A DNA stretch of 64,000 bases, taken from the NCBI GenBank assembly GCA_018287875.1, contig JAGVVL010000015.1, positions 434,001 through 498,000 on the forward strand. The letters run 5' to 3'. The DNA is from Nigrospora sphaerica (Eukaryota > Ascomycota > Sordariomycetes > Amphisphaeriales > Apiosporaceae). The notes beneath the pieces are model-generated. The model searched no databases, was not told the DNA's origin, and worked only from the letters and a program-made list of their open reading frames with translations. The position numbers were made by a program, and so were the translations under genes. Of this stretch, positions 53,089 to 64,000 are shown piece by piece. Position 1 is the first letter of the stretch. Each line of letters begins with the position of its first letter.

Positions 53089-55830
53089 AGCGGGACTGGA
53101 GGCGGCGCCGCCTGCGGGTACTCGGGGGGTGTGTGAGTTACTGGACCGGCACCGCCTACAGGTGATCCTCGGGGTATGACGCCCACTGACACAGCGTATA
53201 CTCACTGGCCTGCTGGGCCTGGAAGAGAGGGAAATATGGCCCGGCCACAAAACTCATCCGCTATGGGAATGTCCATATGTTGGAATCACATCCCACCCAG
53301 GCATTTCACAAAAGTACCCCACTCGTTGAGTACCTCGGAAAGAAATCCAATGGGGAGTTCGTTTTGCTTTGGGTGTTTAGATACCCCCGGAGAGCTCGAG
53401 AGGAACAAAAGGGATTTAATAATGTTCTGCCAGACTCTCCACTTCATTTCCGTCGCTTGCCACGTGGTAGAAAAATAGTAAGCGGCGTACCCGACAGCAT
53501 TTACGCCATGCAGTCCGGCATACTAGGGGTTGACAAATTTAATGATGCTGTTGTGCTTTTCACAGTTATAAACCAAGTTGAGACTACTAAGTTCACTTTC
53601 CTGATTTTTAGTTGATTAATGCGACACATCAGCCACGGCTCCCTTATGAGAAGAGGATACGTGGAACCGTAGGTGCAGCCGTATAATTCGTCCCAAAACA
53701 ACTACCGTGGAAGCGAGAGGCTTTCGAGACAATGTTTGAGAGACGTTTCCCAAGAGTAAGGGACACGAAGATACTGTTAAAGCCCCGGTCGGTGTTGTGT
53801 GGGTGGGGCGAAATGTTAAGACGTGTTAATTTCTATTCCTCCCCTCTGCTCTCTAGCACGGGCTTCTTCCTTTTCATATTCGTTTTCCCTCGGTCCGCTG
53901 GTTCAATGTTGTCCTGTTGGAGTTCGTGGCCTTGTATCATTCTCCTTTATCTTAGGTTGAAACGCTTTCTCCTCCGACAGTCCATGTACGCCGTGCTGTT
54001 CTATGGGGGGACCATGTGGTGAACAAAAAACCAAATTGGGGAAGATGTAATCTCGCCTGTGAGCTGGGATACTTAGCACGCATATCCGGACGGCCCCGTG
54101 TTAGACCAACTCATCCTACAGACTCGCCCGAAGGAAGCACATTTCATTGTAGCCCGTTGGGACGTTTTAGTGGTCATGGATGCAGGGCGGTCGTTACGAT
54201 GGCCTTAGCACCATCGCTACGGCCTGTGGCTCGGTTTTACAGAAACCGTCGAAACTTACCCCGGATCTCCTTTGCCCACTTCTTTTCCCCTACCGCTGGA
54301 GGTCCACAACGACCGGCACGGCCGAGGAGAGGTCGTCCCGGGGCTCGGCAGCCACGGGCGTCGTCGAGGGACAACTGGCGGGCGGGGGGGGCGTCGCAGA
54401 GGGCGGCGCCTCGATGCGCCGAGCCCGGCGTCCCCCCCCCCCGAAGAAGAAAAGAAGGCCGGGCCACGCGGTCCGCCGGCGGTACCGCCAGCGCCGCGAG
54501 CTCGCCCTCGTCCTCGTCGGCGTCGGCGTCGGCGATTGCCCAGCGCCGCCCCCGGCTCCACACCACCACCCGGGGCGCGGGGCGTTGTTCTGCGCGCGCG
54601 TGTCGTCGCCCCCCGCCCATGGAGGAGAAGAAGCCGAGCGACTCAGCACCCGAGCGCTGGGATAGCAGCAGCCGCCGCAGCCGCAGCCACCGGGGACGGG
54701 CTCCTCGGCGCCGGGTCGGCGGGAGGGGGTTGAGGAGAGAGTGCCGGGAACGGCATTGGCTTGGATGCGGCCTTGGTGGTCGTGCCCTAGGTGAAATGCA
54801 GAACGAGGGGTTCGCACCGGTTGGGACGGGTCCTCCTTGGATGTTGAGGGTGGACAATGCCGCCACGCTAGCACCTGTCGCGACGACGAAAGCATGGTAC
54901 GCAAGGCCGCTGTTCGCAGTTCAATGCCGACTGGCAAGGGCTTTCTGTCAACTGCCGAGTTCACTGCTGGGCTATGTTAGGTAGGCTTGGCCATGCATGA
55001 TGCCGTCGCTGCTGATGGTTTTTCAACGAATGCCGCGGCGTGAAGCGGTGGACGGCAATCACATGGCAGGGCGGCCGTCACATCGTCCCGTCGCATACTT
55101 GTACACAAGCAATCGCTTATGTCGTATGAGGCATGGTTGATTCGGCGGCCGGAATCGGCATGCGCGTTGCCCCGACGCCGCATTTCGTTATGCTCACGGC
55201 CCGTGGCTGCCTATGGCTCGCGAGCTTATCCAGCTGAGAAGGTGGAACAATTGGCACGACGGTCCAGCGGTGGAAGGCCAGCGGGGGATTGCGCAGCAGT
55301 TCGAATTGCCAGAAGGTTCCACTCGGCAGCCGCGCATTCCGGCAACGAATATGTGGGCAGGCCGAGGCAACTCAACGTCACGACGTGCTTAATAAACATG
55401 GCTGATGGCGTGCGAGGCCCTTGGGGACATGCGGGGATGCCGGACATAAGGTGGGAAATAGTAATGTACTCCACCTCATAAGTACCCTTAACTGAAGGTA
55501 GTGCTTGAACCCTTCAACTCCCTAGGGCCCATTTGTAAGCGTGGCATTCGTAGCGCCAATTTGTAAGCGCTGGTACCACAGGTACCCACGCATTCCTCCG
55601 TCGTCAACCCCCCCGCACAACCGACTAGGCAGGCGCTGGAGACGCATAAGGATACATGCGGAGCTTCGTGGACCTCCTTGCGATGTTGCCACAACTGTGT
55701 TATAAAAAGCCGGCCTTGGCCGTTCTCGTTGAAGATAATCCATCATAAGCTTCACGATCCACACGAAAGACTTCACTTGAAACCTACACAGACACCTTCC
55801 TGGCTCTCCTCCCTCTGACATAACACAGCC
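53089..55830. other. 2.7-kb gene-free stretch with a GC-rich block
   Basis: A GC-rich segment (about 54300-54740) is open in several frames on both strands, giving long Arg/Pro-rich frames of low credibility. The rest shows no gene. The right end should hold the aldo-keto reductase promoter. Confidence 0.4.
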
Positions 55831-56811
55831 ATGGCCAGCGACGGACTCAAGATCGTTTTCGGCGGCGGTGCCTTCTGGGCGGGCCCCCTTGAGAAGGTCA
55901 CCGAGTGGCTGAACGTGCTCGAGGAGCTCGGCATCAAGAACATCGACACGGCCCACATTTACGGCGAGTCGGAGAAGCTGTTGGGCGAGTCGGGCGCGCC
56001 CGCCAAGTTCGTCATCGACACCAAGCACCCCGGCGGCTTCTCTCCGGAGCCCGCCGTCAAGGACTTCGTCGTCCAGGTGGGCAAGGAGTCGCTCGAGAAG
56101 TTGCAGACGGAGCAGGTCGACGTCTACTACGTCCACGGGCCCGAGCGCCGCGTGCCCTTCAAGGAGACGCTGGAGGGCCTCGACGCGCTGTACAAGCAAG
56201 GCGCCTTCAAGCGCCTGGGCCTATCCAACTACCTGGGCCACGAGGTCGAGGAGATGGTGCGCGTGGCCAAGGAGAACGGCTTTGTCGTGCCGTCGGTGTA
56301 CCAGGGCAACTACTCGGCCGTGGCGCGGCGGACCGAGAGCGAGGTGATGCCGGTGCTGCGCAAGCACGGCATCGCCTTCTACGCCTACAGCCCCATCGCC
56401 GGCGGCTTCCTGGCCAAGTCCAAGGCGACGCTGCTTGGCCCTGAGAGCCGCTTCGGCCGCGACGACATGCTGGCCGGCCTCTACAACAAGCTCTACAACC
56501 GGCCGAGCTTCGTGGCCGCCCTCGACGCCTGGGAGGCCATCGCCGCCGCCGAGGAGGGCGGCATCGACCGCGCCGAGCTCGCCTACCGCTGGATCGTCTA
56601 CCACTCGCACCTGCGCCCTGACGCCGGCGACGCCGTCATCGTCGGCGCCAGCCGCCCCGAGCAGCTGCGCGCCACCGTCGCCGCCATCCGCAAGGGTCCC
56701 CTGAGCCCCGACGCCGCCCAGAAGATCGACGCCATCTGGGACACCATCAAGGACGAGGCCGCGCTCGATAACTTCGAGGTCGCGTCGACGACGGCCGCCC
56801 CGGAGGCTTAG
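55831..56811 (+). CDS. Aldo-keto reductase, AKR7-like
   Basis: One exon encodes 326 residues, the normal length for a monomer of this family. The enzyme is a cytosolic NADPH-dependent reductase of aldehydes and ketones. The catalytic tetrad is visible: Asp39 and Tyr44 in IDTAHIYGESE, Lys65 in IDTKHPGG, and His102 in VYYVHGPE. The barrel continues through LGLSNYLGHEVEEMV, AFYAYSPIAGGFLA and the cofactor segment AVIVGASRPEQLRATV. The AFWAGPLEKVTEWLN start and LGESGAP spacing resemble AKR7-type aflatoxin-aldehyde-reductase-like proteins of fungi. It is followed, in the opposite orientation, by the YAR1 gene. Substrate unknown. The gene appears intact. Confidence 0.94.
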   Translation: MASDGLKIVFGGGAFWAGPLEKVTEWLNVLEELGIKNIDTAHIYGESEKLLGESGAPAKFVIDTKHPGGFSPEPAVKDFVVQVGKESLEKLQTEQVDVYYVHGPERRVPFKETLEGLDALYKQGAFKRLGLSNYLGHEVEEMVRVAKENGFVVPSVYQGNYSAVARRTESEVMPVLRKHGIAFYAYSPIAGGFLAKSKATLLGPESRFGRDDMLAGLYNKLYNRPSFVAALDAWEAIAAAEEGGIDRAELAYRWIVYHSHLRPDAGDAVIVGASRPEQLRATVAAIRKGPLSPDAAQKIDAIWDTIKDEAALDNFEVASTTAAPEA

Positions 56812-57691
56812 CCGGACAGGAAGGCGTGAACGCTTGTTGAGCGCCGTGATTCCCTCTTCCCCTGTATAAAATCAAATTAGAGCGTGTTCCTGATATTTCT
56901 ATTAATAATGACATTCACCTGCTACCAAAACCCGTGCGCCTCCTTATCGATGACTGTGACTGTCCCTATCAGTTAAACAATGAAAGGCAAGGGAAGAGTG
57001 GAGGGAGATACACCGGAAGACGACGAGCATGACCAAGCAGCGCGGAAGATACGCGATCGTAAAGGAGTGCGGGCCCTTTTGGGGACCAGAAAGCACCAGG
57101 CCATACAGCAGACACAGAACAAAGAGACTGGAAATCAAAGGCCTCGGCCGATGGAGAGCAGGGGAAGTCACATTACCGACAACCCGTGGGCCGTATTTCG
57201 GGGAGCAGCCCGGACGAGCAGTACGGGGTGCGCAATGGGCTGGAGGGAGGGGGCGACGCGGAAGGGCTTCGGCGCGCATGAGATGTGGACGGAAGCGCTT
57301 GCCTCGACAGGGGGAGGGCTCACCCAGCGGAAAACACGAAACCACAAGCCCGGACGGGAGACGTGAACAGGGCGCCGGAATGGTCGGTCGTGGGGCTGGC
57401 GGCGTCGGAATGGTGTTAGTCTATCTCCCGCGGCGAAGCCGAGGAGGAGGCGTCATACCCCGAGAGGGCTTTTCTTTCATTTGCTCATAACGAGTCTGCG
57501 CATCGGGCCGCGAGCTGCCAAGCGACCAAGTTCTATCTCCCGTCCCGCCCGGGTCTCTTTCCGCGCCATGCCAACTTCTGTTCCCTCCCTCCCCTCCTTC
57601 TCGTTCCCCCCAGGTCCCGTGCTTTCCCTTCGCCCAAAAGACACACAGACACCCCAGTTTTCCGGGCAACCTCAACAATGGGAGGAAAGGG
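56812..57691. other. Convergent 3' region
   Basis: This 880-bp interval lies between the 3' ends of the aldo-keto reductase (plus) and YAR1 (minus). Short frames only. Confidence 0.5.
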
Positions 57692-58557
57692 CTATTTCGC
57701 CTGGCCCTCGCCGTCGTCGGCGACCTCGACGTCCTGGACGGCACCGTCGAGGCCGCCGTCGGCGGCGTTGCCGCCCTCGAGGTCCTTGCTCTGGCTCAGG
57801 AAGTAGTTGACGACGGCCATGTGGTTGTTAAAGGCGGCCATGTCGAGCGGGATCTGGTCCTTGGCGTTGGCGAGTGCCGGCGACGCCCCGCGCGACAGTA
57901 GCAGCTGCACAGTCTCGAGGTGGCCGCCGAGGCACGCCCAGTGCAGTGCCGTGTTGCCGAACTCGTTGGCCCGGTTGATGTAGGCCACCGGCGCCGACGA
58001 GGCCGCCTTGGCCTCCTCCTCCCCGCCCGCCTCTTCTGATGACGGGGCCGCCGCCGTGCCGGGTGCGACGGCCGGCAGGTGCGAGAGGATGTGCGTGACA
58101 GTTTCTGGGGGATGCCCGGTTAGCGCTGTGCCCTGCGTGGGTATGCGTGGCTGGGGGGTGTGCGGGAGGCCGTGCCGCCAGGAGAGGGAAATGGAAGGCT
58201 CCTGCGCCTGCGACCACGGCCGCCCGGCTCGGGGCTTTCTTGGCAACGTCTCAAACCCGGCACGTCTTCGCTACCCTTTCTTCCCTCATGCGTCCTGGCC
58301 GCAGTCGCCGCCCGGCCTCGCCCCGGCCGACGTTAAAAAAATAAAATAAATAAAAACTTACTTGAGTGACCGTTGGCAGCGGCCATGTGCAGGCAGGTCG
58401 CGCCGCTCTCGTCCTGGGCCGCCTCCAGCACGTCGGCGACGCTCGTCTGCTCGCGCTCTGACAGTTCCTTGAGCAGCTGCGTGAGTTCGCCGTCCTCGCC
58501 GGCTCGCGAGAGGTAGATCAGATCATCGATATCTTCTTCCGACAGTTTCGGCGCCAT
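57692..58557 (-). CDS. Yar1-like ankyrin-repeat protein
   Basis: Two exons, 58557-58362 and 58104-57692, join across a 257-bp intron and give 202 residues, close to the 200 of yeast Yar1. Yar1 is a dedicated chaperone that binds ribosomal protein Rps3 through two ankyrin repeats before its incorporation into 40S subunits. The N-terminus MAPKLSEEDIDDLIYLSRAG and the first repeat (GATCLHMAAANGHSKTVTHI) match this layout. The second repeat is GNTALHWACLGGHLETVQLL, with a third AAFNNHMAVVNYFL. The C-terminal tail is acidic (DVEVADDGEG). The start ATG at 58557 begins the conserved N-terminus. The long intron is unusual for this window but its borders are normal. Confidence 0.87.
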
Positions 58558-59228
58558 CTCGACTCGACTTCTTTTTTTAGGGGCTCCCCGGCGGCCGGTG
58601 TTTAGCGATTTGCTTTGAAATGTCGGCCGTCTGGTTCTGTCACACCCCCCGCTATGTGCCGATTCGCGCTACTGGCCGATTTTTTGGTGGATGGAAAAAT
58701 TTTGGACCTTCGCCGCTGAACGTGGGAAGCCGACACGGTTTGCCTCGAAAACCCGGACAAAATAGTGCCGAAGAAATCAGTAGCTCAGGTATTGAGGCTT
58801 CAGTCGTCTGTGTCAGACTTCTCCTGGGCAAAAACAAAAATGCGGTCGTCGTGCGAAGCGAATGAATCGCAAGCTGCCCGGCTGTAGAGGTTGGTGGGTT
58901 CGCCAATCACGTGATGACTTCCAGTAGATTATTATTAGACCGCAAGTTCAAGGCAATGGGCGCCAATACAAGTTGTAAGCGAAGTTGAAAACGGTACATG
59001 ATTGAGCTATCTCACTTGATTGCCTCATTGACGTCGGCGGGAAACCAGAGCAACGATTCGGGAGCTGCACCGGTGGCGATGTCGAAACTAGATTCGCCCC
59101 GAGAGGATCCGTCATTCAAACCCCTCGCACTACATGGGAAATCACGCCTACCCGTGCCAAAGACGAGTCGCAGGCGGTCACCGGTTGAATAGTTTCTCAC
59201 TTGTGAGATGTTCTGCTGCCCCGAAGGT
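58558..59228. other. Tandem intergenic region, minus strand
   Basis: This 671-bp interval holds the YAR1 promoter and the SPO11 3' end. No gene or repeat is recognised. Confidence 0.5.
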
Positions 59229-60776
59229 TCAGTCAGCCAAGACCGGCAGCCGCTCATCTAACCATTGGGCCATTTTTCCTGCATCGTCAACCGCCTGGAT
59301 TTCAAACTTCATGTTGAGCGCCATCATGACCTGCAGCTCTCGCGTCAATTCCATCTCTTCGGCGTCTTGGTCATGTTGGTCCGCTAGAAGTCGCAGAATA
59401 CTGATGGCCTTTTTGCGGTCACGCGCTGTTAGTGGTCGGACATTCTTGTCAGCGATATGCAGGGCTGGAACTGCCATTGTCTGGTCCGATGGCGCGGATG
59501 ATTGACTGGCTGCCGTTTGGCTTGATGGTGGAGAGCCGATTGATGTTTGGCTCCCCGGGTTTGATGAACTCCGGGAGGCGGTTGAGCTAGAAACACGGGG
59601 CCCATCAAGGATATCACCGCTTTTGATACCAAGCCACAAGAGCCCGGGAGCGGTGACATTCTTTTCGTGACGAAGGCCTAGGCTTCCATGCTTATACGTG
59701 CGCATGATGGCGATTCCGTCTGGGTCGAAATCCACCAGCGCGTGCAGTGGTATCTGCGGCCACTGTGTGTGCAAGTCGTGGAGAAAGCGGCGAGTGTCTA
59801 GGTCGGGATATCCTTTTGCCTGACAAGAACACGTCAGTCGACTGAGCGCTGTGTGCGACGAGAGGGATGACATGCTGTAACCATTACTCCTGGTCCAGCT
59901 AGGGAGGTTTCGAAGTAGCGCGAGGACGCCAGGCTGCGGAAGGTCGCCTGGTGCCAATGTCAATGGTGTGATTCAGTACCTTGAGGAGAAACGAACTTCT
60001 TTCTCGATGATCAGGATCCAACGTGTAGATTGAAGATCCCAGTCGTGCGCAGGTCGAGTCGACGGCACCGCTACACCCTGGACCTGACTCTCAGCGAAGG
60101 CCTCAGTAGTATAGAAAGATGGTTGGTGGTACCTGATTATCTGCCTCAACCCCGAACGCACCTCCGGCGACAATACCCTTGACGGCGGCAGCCCGTGGAA
60201 TACGTCAGCGGTGACGCCCATGCAGCGGATGCAAACTGCTCCTTCTAACTCACAATGTTTAAAGCGCTTCGTCCGACTCCGAAAGTATAGGCGATATCGT
60301 CAACAAGTCTGTCTACATAGTCTTGGTTCTGAAAGAGCTCCGGGCTCTGGTAGTAAATGTTCCTGCATCTCGTCAATAGACATGGAAACAGACGCTCCCT
60401 ATTGTGTCGTCCAGCATCGCTAAAGAACTCCCCGCGTGCACCGAGGCTTCGACAAGGCCTCACCTTTTCGTAATGACGTTACCGCTGACGAGTGCTTCGT
60501 GGCATAGAAATAAGATATGCAGGGCAGCCGCTGGGCGCCCCCCACGCGTATGTAAGCGACAAACAAGGGAGATAAGCATGGAACGTGGAATTGTCAAGGA
60601 AACCCACTAAATCTCCTCGTTCCTGTAGCTGACGGAAAAGAGACGGCAACCTCGTTGCCCGAGCTTCGACTGCGAAGCGGGATCGCCATAGGCCGATTTT
60701 CGATGAGAGCATCAACGATGGACTCCACCATGGCTTCTATTCGGGATATTATGGCGGCAGTGGCTTGTTGGTCCAT
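59229..60776 (-). CDS. Spo11 meiotic DNA-cleaving protein (TopoVI-A family)
   Basis: Seven exons on the minus strand join in phase: 60776-60608, 60530-60464, 60362-60254, 60177-60133, 60083-59980, 59933-59882 and 59819-59229, giving 378 residues. Spo11 makes the meiotic double-strand breaks by a topoisomerase-like transesterification in the nucleus. The active-site tyrosine lies in KRNIYYQSPELF, followed by DDIAYTFGVGRSALNI. The Toprim metal-binding motif is VDFDPDGIAIMRTYKHGS, and WILIIEKE and ETSLAGPGVM are the other conserved blocks. The start at 60776 is the first ATG before the conserved helix; an in-frame ATG at 60968 would add 64 residues. The fourth exon is short: the acceptor AAG used here omits a Val-Lys-like stretch that would align better to the family, and no AG stands in front of that stretch. 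Confidence 0.9.
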
Positions 60777-61606
60777 GGTGGGAGCAGCTCGGCTTGCGGC
60801 GCCGGCCCGTAGTACGACTGCTGACCGCCCGGGTCGCGACGTTACCTTGGAATGCAGACACTGGCCGGGTGAAATGTAGTGATCCACTGAGGGCGAAACC
60901 TGAACCTGAAGCTCCGGAGGTAGCTGGGAAAGCCCCGATGGTGCAGTGTGTTGGAACTCTCCCGACCGCATCTTTCTGGCCCTCGGGATGGCAACCGCTC
61001 TTTGGTTACATGCACGGCGTGGAAGCTGCCTGTTGTTGCTCGTAATGACCCACTTTTGTTGCCTACCACTTACCCATCTCTTCGTGATCACAGGGCTACT
61101 ATGGATTGACGTTTACCAAGCTGCTGGCAACATTTCATCCATTATTCGAGACGGGGTGTCTGAGTATGGATTAGATGAAAATGCACTTCGCCTTGCACGT
61201 AGCTTTCCTCCGGAGTATCCGGTGATTGGACATAGTAACCTGGATGGAATCTACCGGGCAATATGGAGTACGTCTAAAGCCGAAAAAGCACGAGCCTTTA
61301 CCCACTAGGCACAGGCAGCCAGTGGAGTGGAGGCTTGAATGCACAAGGGGACGGGACCCCTGAGCTAGCGCGGGGAAGCCACTAGTTAATGGGTTTGGGG
61401 GGAGGGCGGCACGAACGCGAAAAAGTGTCGGCGGGTGATCACACGCGTGCGGATGGTCCGGTTGTGCTACGTACCTAGATACGTCGGCCTATCGGACAAC
61501 CTCTACTACCCCTGACGGTCCTCGTTTCCCATCCCCAATGGCGATCGTTTCCAACATCACCATCTAACCGCTAGACGGAATTTCGTTACCTGTTTTGAGT
61601 CTCAAC
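60777..61606. promoter_or_regulatory. Divergent region between SPO11 and oxidosqualene cyclase
   Basis: This 830-bp interval lies between two divergently transcribed genes and must contain both promoters. Open frames on both strands (for example 60946-61308, plus) have no recognisable domain. Confidence 0.5.
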
Positions 61607-64000
61607 ATGGTGACCACCCGATCAAGTGCCAATGGCACTGCCAAAAGCTCAGCCGTGGCCGACGACCACAGCGATGGCCACACCAACGGCAATGGCCACA
61701 CCAACGGCAATGGCCACACCAACGGCAAGACCCCCTTGGCCAAGAAACGCAAGAGTGACGCAACTCTCGAGGACTCGGTCAAACGACCCAAATTCCAGGG
61801 CAAGACCGACAAAGCAAGATGGCGCTGTCACGACGACAGCGGTGCCCTGACTTGGCGCTATCTGGAGGATGACGAGGCCGCCGAGAAGTGGCCCCAGACC
61901 TACGCCGATAAGTGGTATCTGGGATTTGACCTGGTGAGCCCCTATCCGTCCACCGGCTGTATCCCAGGAAGCTGACAGATTTGCTTGTTCGTCAGGGCCT
62001 CCCCGACCTCCCCAAGCCCACGAAGCCGATCGATTCCGTCCGGAATGGCCTCGAATTCTTCGAGAAGCTCCAGTTGCCGTCTGGTACCTGGGGCAGCGAA
62101 TATGGCGGTCCCATGTTTCTGCTACCCGGTGTGGTCTTCGCCTGGTATGCCACCAAGACGCCCATTCCCTGGTACAAGGCTACCGAGATCCGGAACTACC
62201 TCCAAGCCCGCGCGAACCCAACCGATGGTGGTTGGGGTCTGCATATTGAAGGCGAGAGCACCGTCTTTGGCACCTCCATGAACTACACCGTCCTGCGCTT
62301 GCTGGGGGTTGATGCCGACGAGCCCTTCATGGTCAAAGCCCGCGCAACCCTCCACAAGCTGGGTGGTGCTACACATGCACCGCATTGGGCCAAGCTGTGG
62401 CTCAGTGTTCTGGGAGTTTGCAAGTGGGACATTGTCAACCCAGTACCCCCCGAGTTTTGGTTGCTCCCTGACTGGACGCCCGTCTCGCCCTGGCGGTGGT
62501 GGCTTCATATCCGCCAGGTCTTCATGTCGATGAGCTATATCTATTCGAAGCACTGGACGTGCGAGGAGACGGACGTAATTCGCTCTCTTCGCCAAGAGCT
62601 CTTTACCGAGCCGTGGGAGAAGATCAACTGGCATGGGCACCGCAACAGCATTGCCGCCATTGACAACTACCACCCCAAGTCATGGCTTCTCAACACAGCC
62701 AACTGGTTCCTGGTGAACATTTGGAACCCCTATCTTCGAACCAAGGGACTGGCCGAGAAGGCCGAAGCCTGGGTCAGCACACAAATCGACATGGAGGATG
62801 CGAACACCGACTTTGCCGATCTGGCCCCCGTCAATGCGGCCATGAATACCATCGTCTGCTACATACGCGATGGGCCGGGCGCCTACACGGTACGGCGGCA
62901 CATCGAACGACTGGAAGATGCTCTTTGGGTGAACCACGAGGGCATGCTGTGCAACGGGACCAACGGTGTGCAGAATTGGGACACCGCCTTCACCATCCAG
63001 GCCGTAATGGATGCAGGCTTGGCACAGGACGAGCGGTGGAAGCCTATGCTGACCAAAGCCCTCGGCTTCCTGGATTCGCAACAGTTCCGCGACAACGTCA
63101 AGGATCAGGAGCTCTGCTATCGCCAACAGAGAAAGGGGGGTTGGGGTTTCAGCAACAAGGTCCAAGGCTACGCCGTGTCCGACTGCATCGCTGAGGCCGT
63201 TAAGTCGGTCATTCTTCTGCAGAAGACGCCAGGGTACCCTGCTCTCCTGGACGATCAGCGCATCTTCGACGCCATAGACACGTTGCTGACGTACCAGAAC
63301 CCCTCGGGTGCGTGTGCATCATATGAGCCGACGCGTGGTAGCGAGCTGCTGGAGATGCTCAACGCTGCTGAAGTGTTCGGAAAGATTATGATCGAGTACG
63401 ACTATGTCGAGTGCTCCACGGCCGTCATCACTGCCTTGTCTCTGTTCAGCGAGTACTGGCCCGACTACCGGGCTGACGACATCAAGCGCATGAAGGGCGG
63501 CGTTCTTGCCTACGTCAAGAAGGTGCAATTCCCCCACGGAGGCTGGTACGGCAGCTGGGGCATATGCTTCACGTATGCTACCATGTTCGCGCTGGAGTGC
63601 TTATCCTACGTTGGCGAGACGTACGCCAACAGCGCCTACTCAAAGAAGGGCTGTGATTTCCTGATCTCGAAGCAACGAGAGGATGGAGGTTGGTCCGAGA
63701 GCTACCGAGTGCGCCTTCCTCGCCCTTTCCCTTGTCATGGAACCACCGCTAACGGGAAACAGTCATGCGAAAGAAGCGTTTATACCGAACACCCATCAGG
63801 ATCTCAGATCGTCATGACGGCCTGGGCGCTAATTGGTCTGATGAAGGCCGAGTACCCCGACATTGAGCCCATTAAGAAAGGCGTCAAGCTCATCATGGAG
63901 CGCCAGCAGCCCAACGGCGAATGGAAGCAGGAGGCCATCGAAGGGGTTTTCAACAAGAGCTGCATGATTCTCTACCAGAACTACAAGTTCACCTTTCCGC
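61607..64000 (+). CDS. Oxidosqualene cyclase (lanosterol synthase type), partial
   Basis: Three exons, 61607-61933, 61996-63708 and 63763 onwards, are open to the window's right edge, so the 3' end is missing. The enzyme cyclises 2,3-oxidosqualene to a tetracyclic sterol precursor in ER or lipid-droplet membranes; it would be Erg7 of ergosterol synthesis or a secondary-metabolite relative. Conserved blocks include WPQTYADKWYLGFDLGLPDL, GTWGSEYGGPMFLLPG, WGLHIEGESTVFGTSMNY, NWHGHRNSIAAIDNYHPKSW, NGTNGVQNWDTAFTIQAV, GYAVSDCIAEAV (catalytic Asp505), GGWYGSWGICFTYATMFALE and KQREDGGWSES. The usual DCTAE-type motif reads DCIAE here. The N-terminal extension of about 70 residues is Lys/Ser-rich with a HTNGNG repeat. 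Introns are 62 and 54 bp. Confidence 0.95.
61676..61729 (+). repeat. 18-bp coding tandem repeat, three copies
   Basis: The unit GGCCACACCAACGGCAAT occurs three times head to tail (the last ends AAG) and encodes the Gly-His-Thr-Asn-Gly-Asn repeat in the N-terminal extension of the cyclase. It is a likely length-variable site. Confidence 0.85.

Noticed and set aside
54016..54984. 322-codon Arg-rich open frame
   Set aside because: Lies over the GC-rich block where most frames are open; the product is low-complexity and Arg/Pro-rich.
1..64000. CRISPR arrays, rRNA genes, LTR retrotransposons, telomeric repeats
   Set aside because: None seen by eye; no regularly spaced identical repeats, paired long terminal repeats or TTAGGG arrays were found.

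Overview
This window looks like nuclear DNA of a filamentous ascomycete (Pezizomycotina, most likely Sordariomycetes). Coding exons are GC-rich. Introns are short (about 50-120 bp) with GTRNGT donors, CTRAC branch sites and YAG acceptors. A Tad1-like LINE carries many TAG/TAA stops and no frameshifts, as expected from repeat-induced point mutation (RIP). A methylotroph-type alcohol oxidase and fungal SPO11, YAR1 and oxidosqualene cyclase genes fit the same assignment. Exon structures were worked out by hand from reading phase and splice signals.

Left part (1-8.8 kb): a 10-exon Dal5-type MFS permease (minus), divergent from an intronless D-2-hydroxyacid dehydrogenase, then a CENP-V/GFA-domain protein. 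Between and after them is degenerate DNA: a gene fragment, a diverged tandem duplication, an AT-rich dispersed repeat and the relic of an ankyrin array.

Middle left (8.8-24 kb): a cytochrome P450 gene broken by a 4.87-kb LINE with a 15-bp target-site duplication that spans the 3' splice site of a P450 intron. The P450 also has an in-frame TAG. Further right are an indoleamine 2,3-dioxygenase-like gene with an N-terminal membrane segment and a DHA2-type drug:H+ antiporter. P450, dioxygenase and efflux pump look like the remains of a small metabolic cluster, but no backbone enzyme is present.

Middle (24-41.4 kb): 5 kb without recognised genes, a PHBH-type FAD monooxygenase, three small secreted cysteine-containing proteins on the minus strand, a short-chain dehydrogenase, a tRNA-Val(AAC) and an SRPBCC-fold protein. 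Two of the secreted proteins are tandem paralogues with the same cysteine spacing; one has gained an 11-residue N-glycosylation-sequon repeat.

Right part (41.4-64 kb): a 9-exon alcohol oxidase (methanol oxidase family), an O-methyltransferase with an unusual acidic tail, an AKR7-type aldo-keto reductase, then a conserved block of YAR1, SPO11 and an oxidosqualene cyclase (lanosterol synthase type) that runs off the right edge.

The most notable observations are the LINE insertion that duplicates a splice acceptor (possibly leaving the P450 splicable around it), the RIP pattern with coupled LINE ORFs, and the secreted-protein pair with a glycosylation-site minisatellite. I saw no clearly new multi-gene system.
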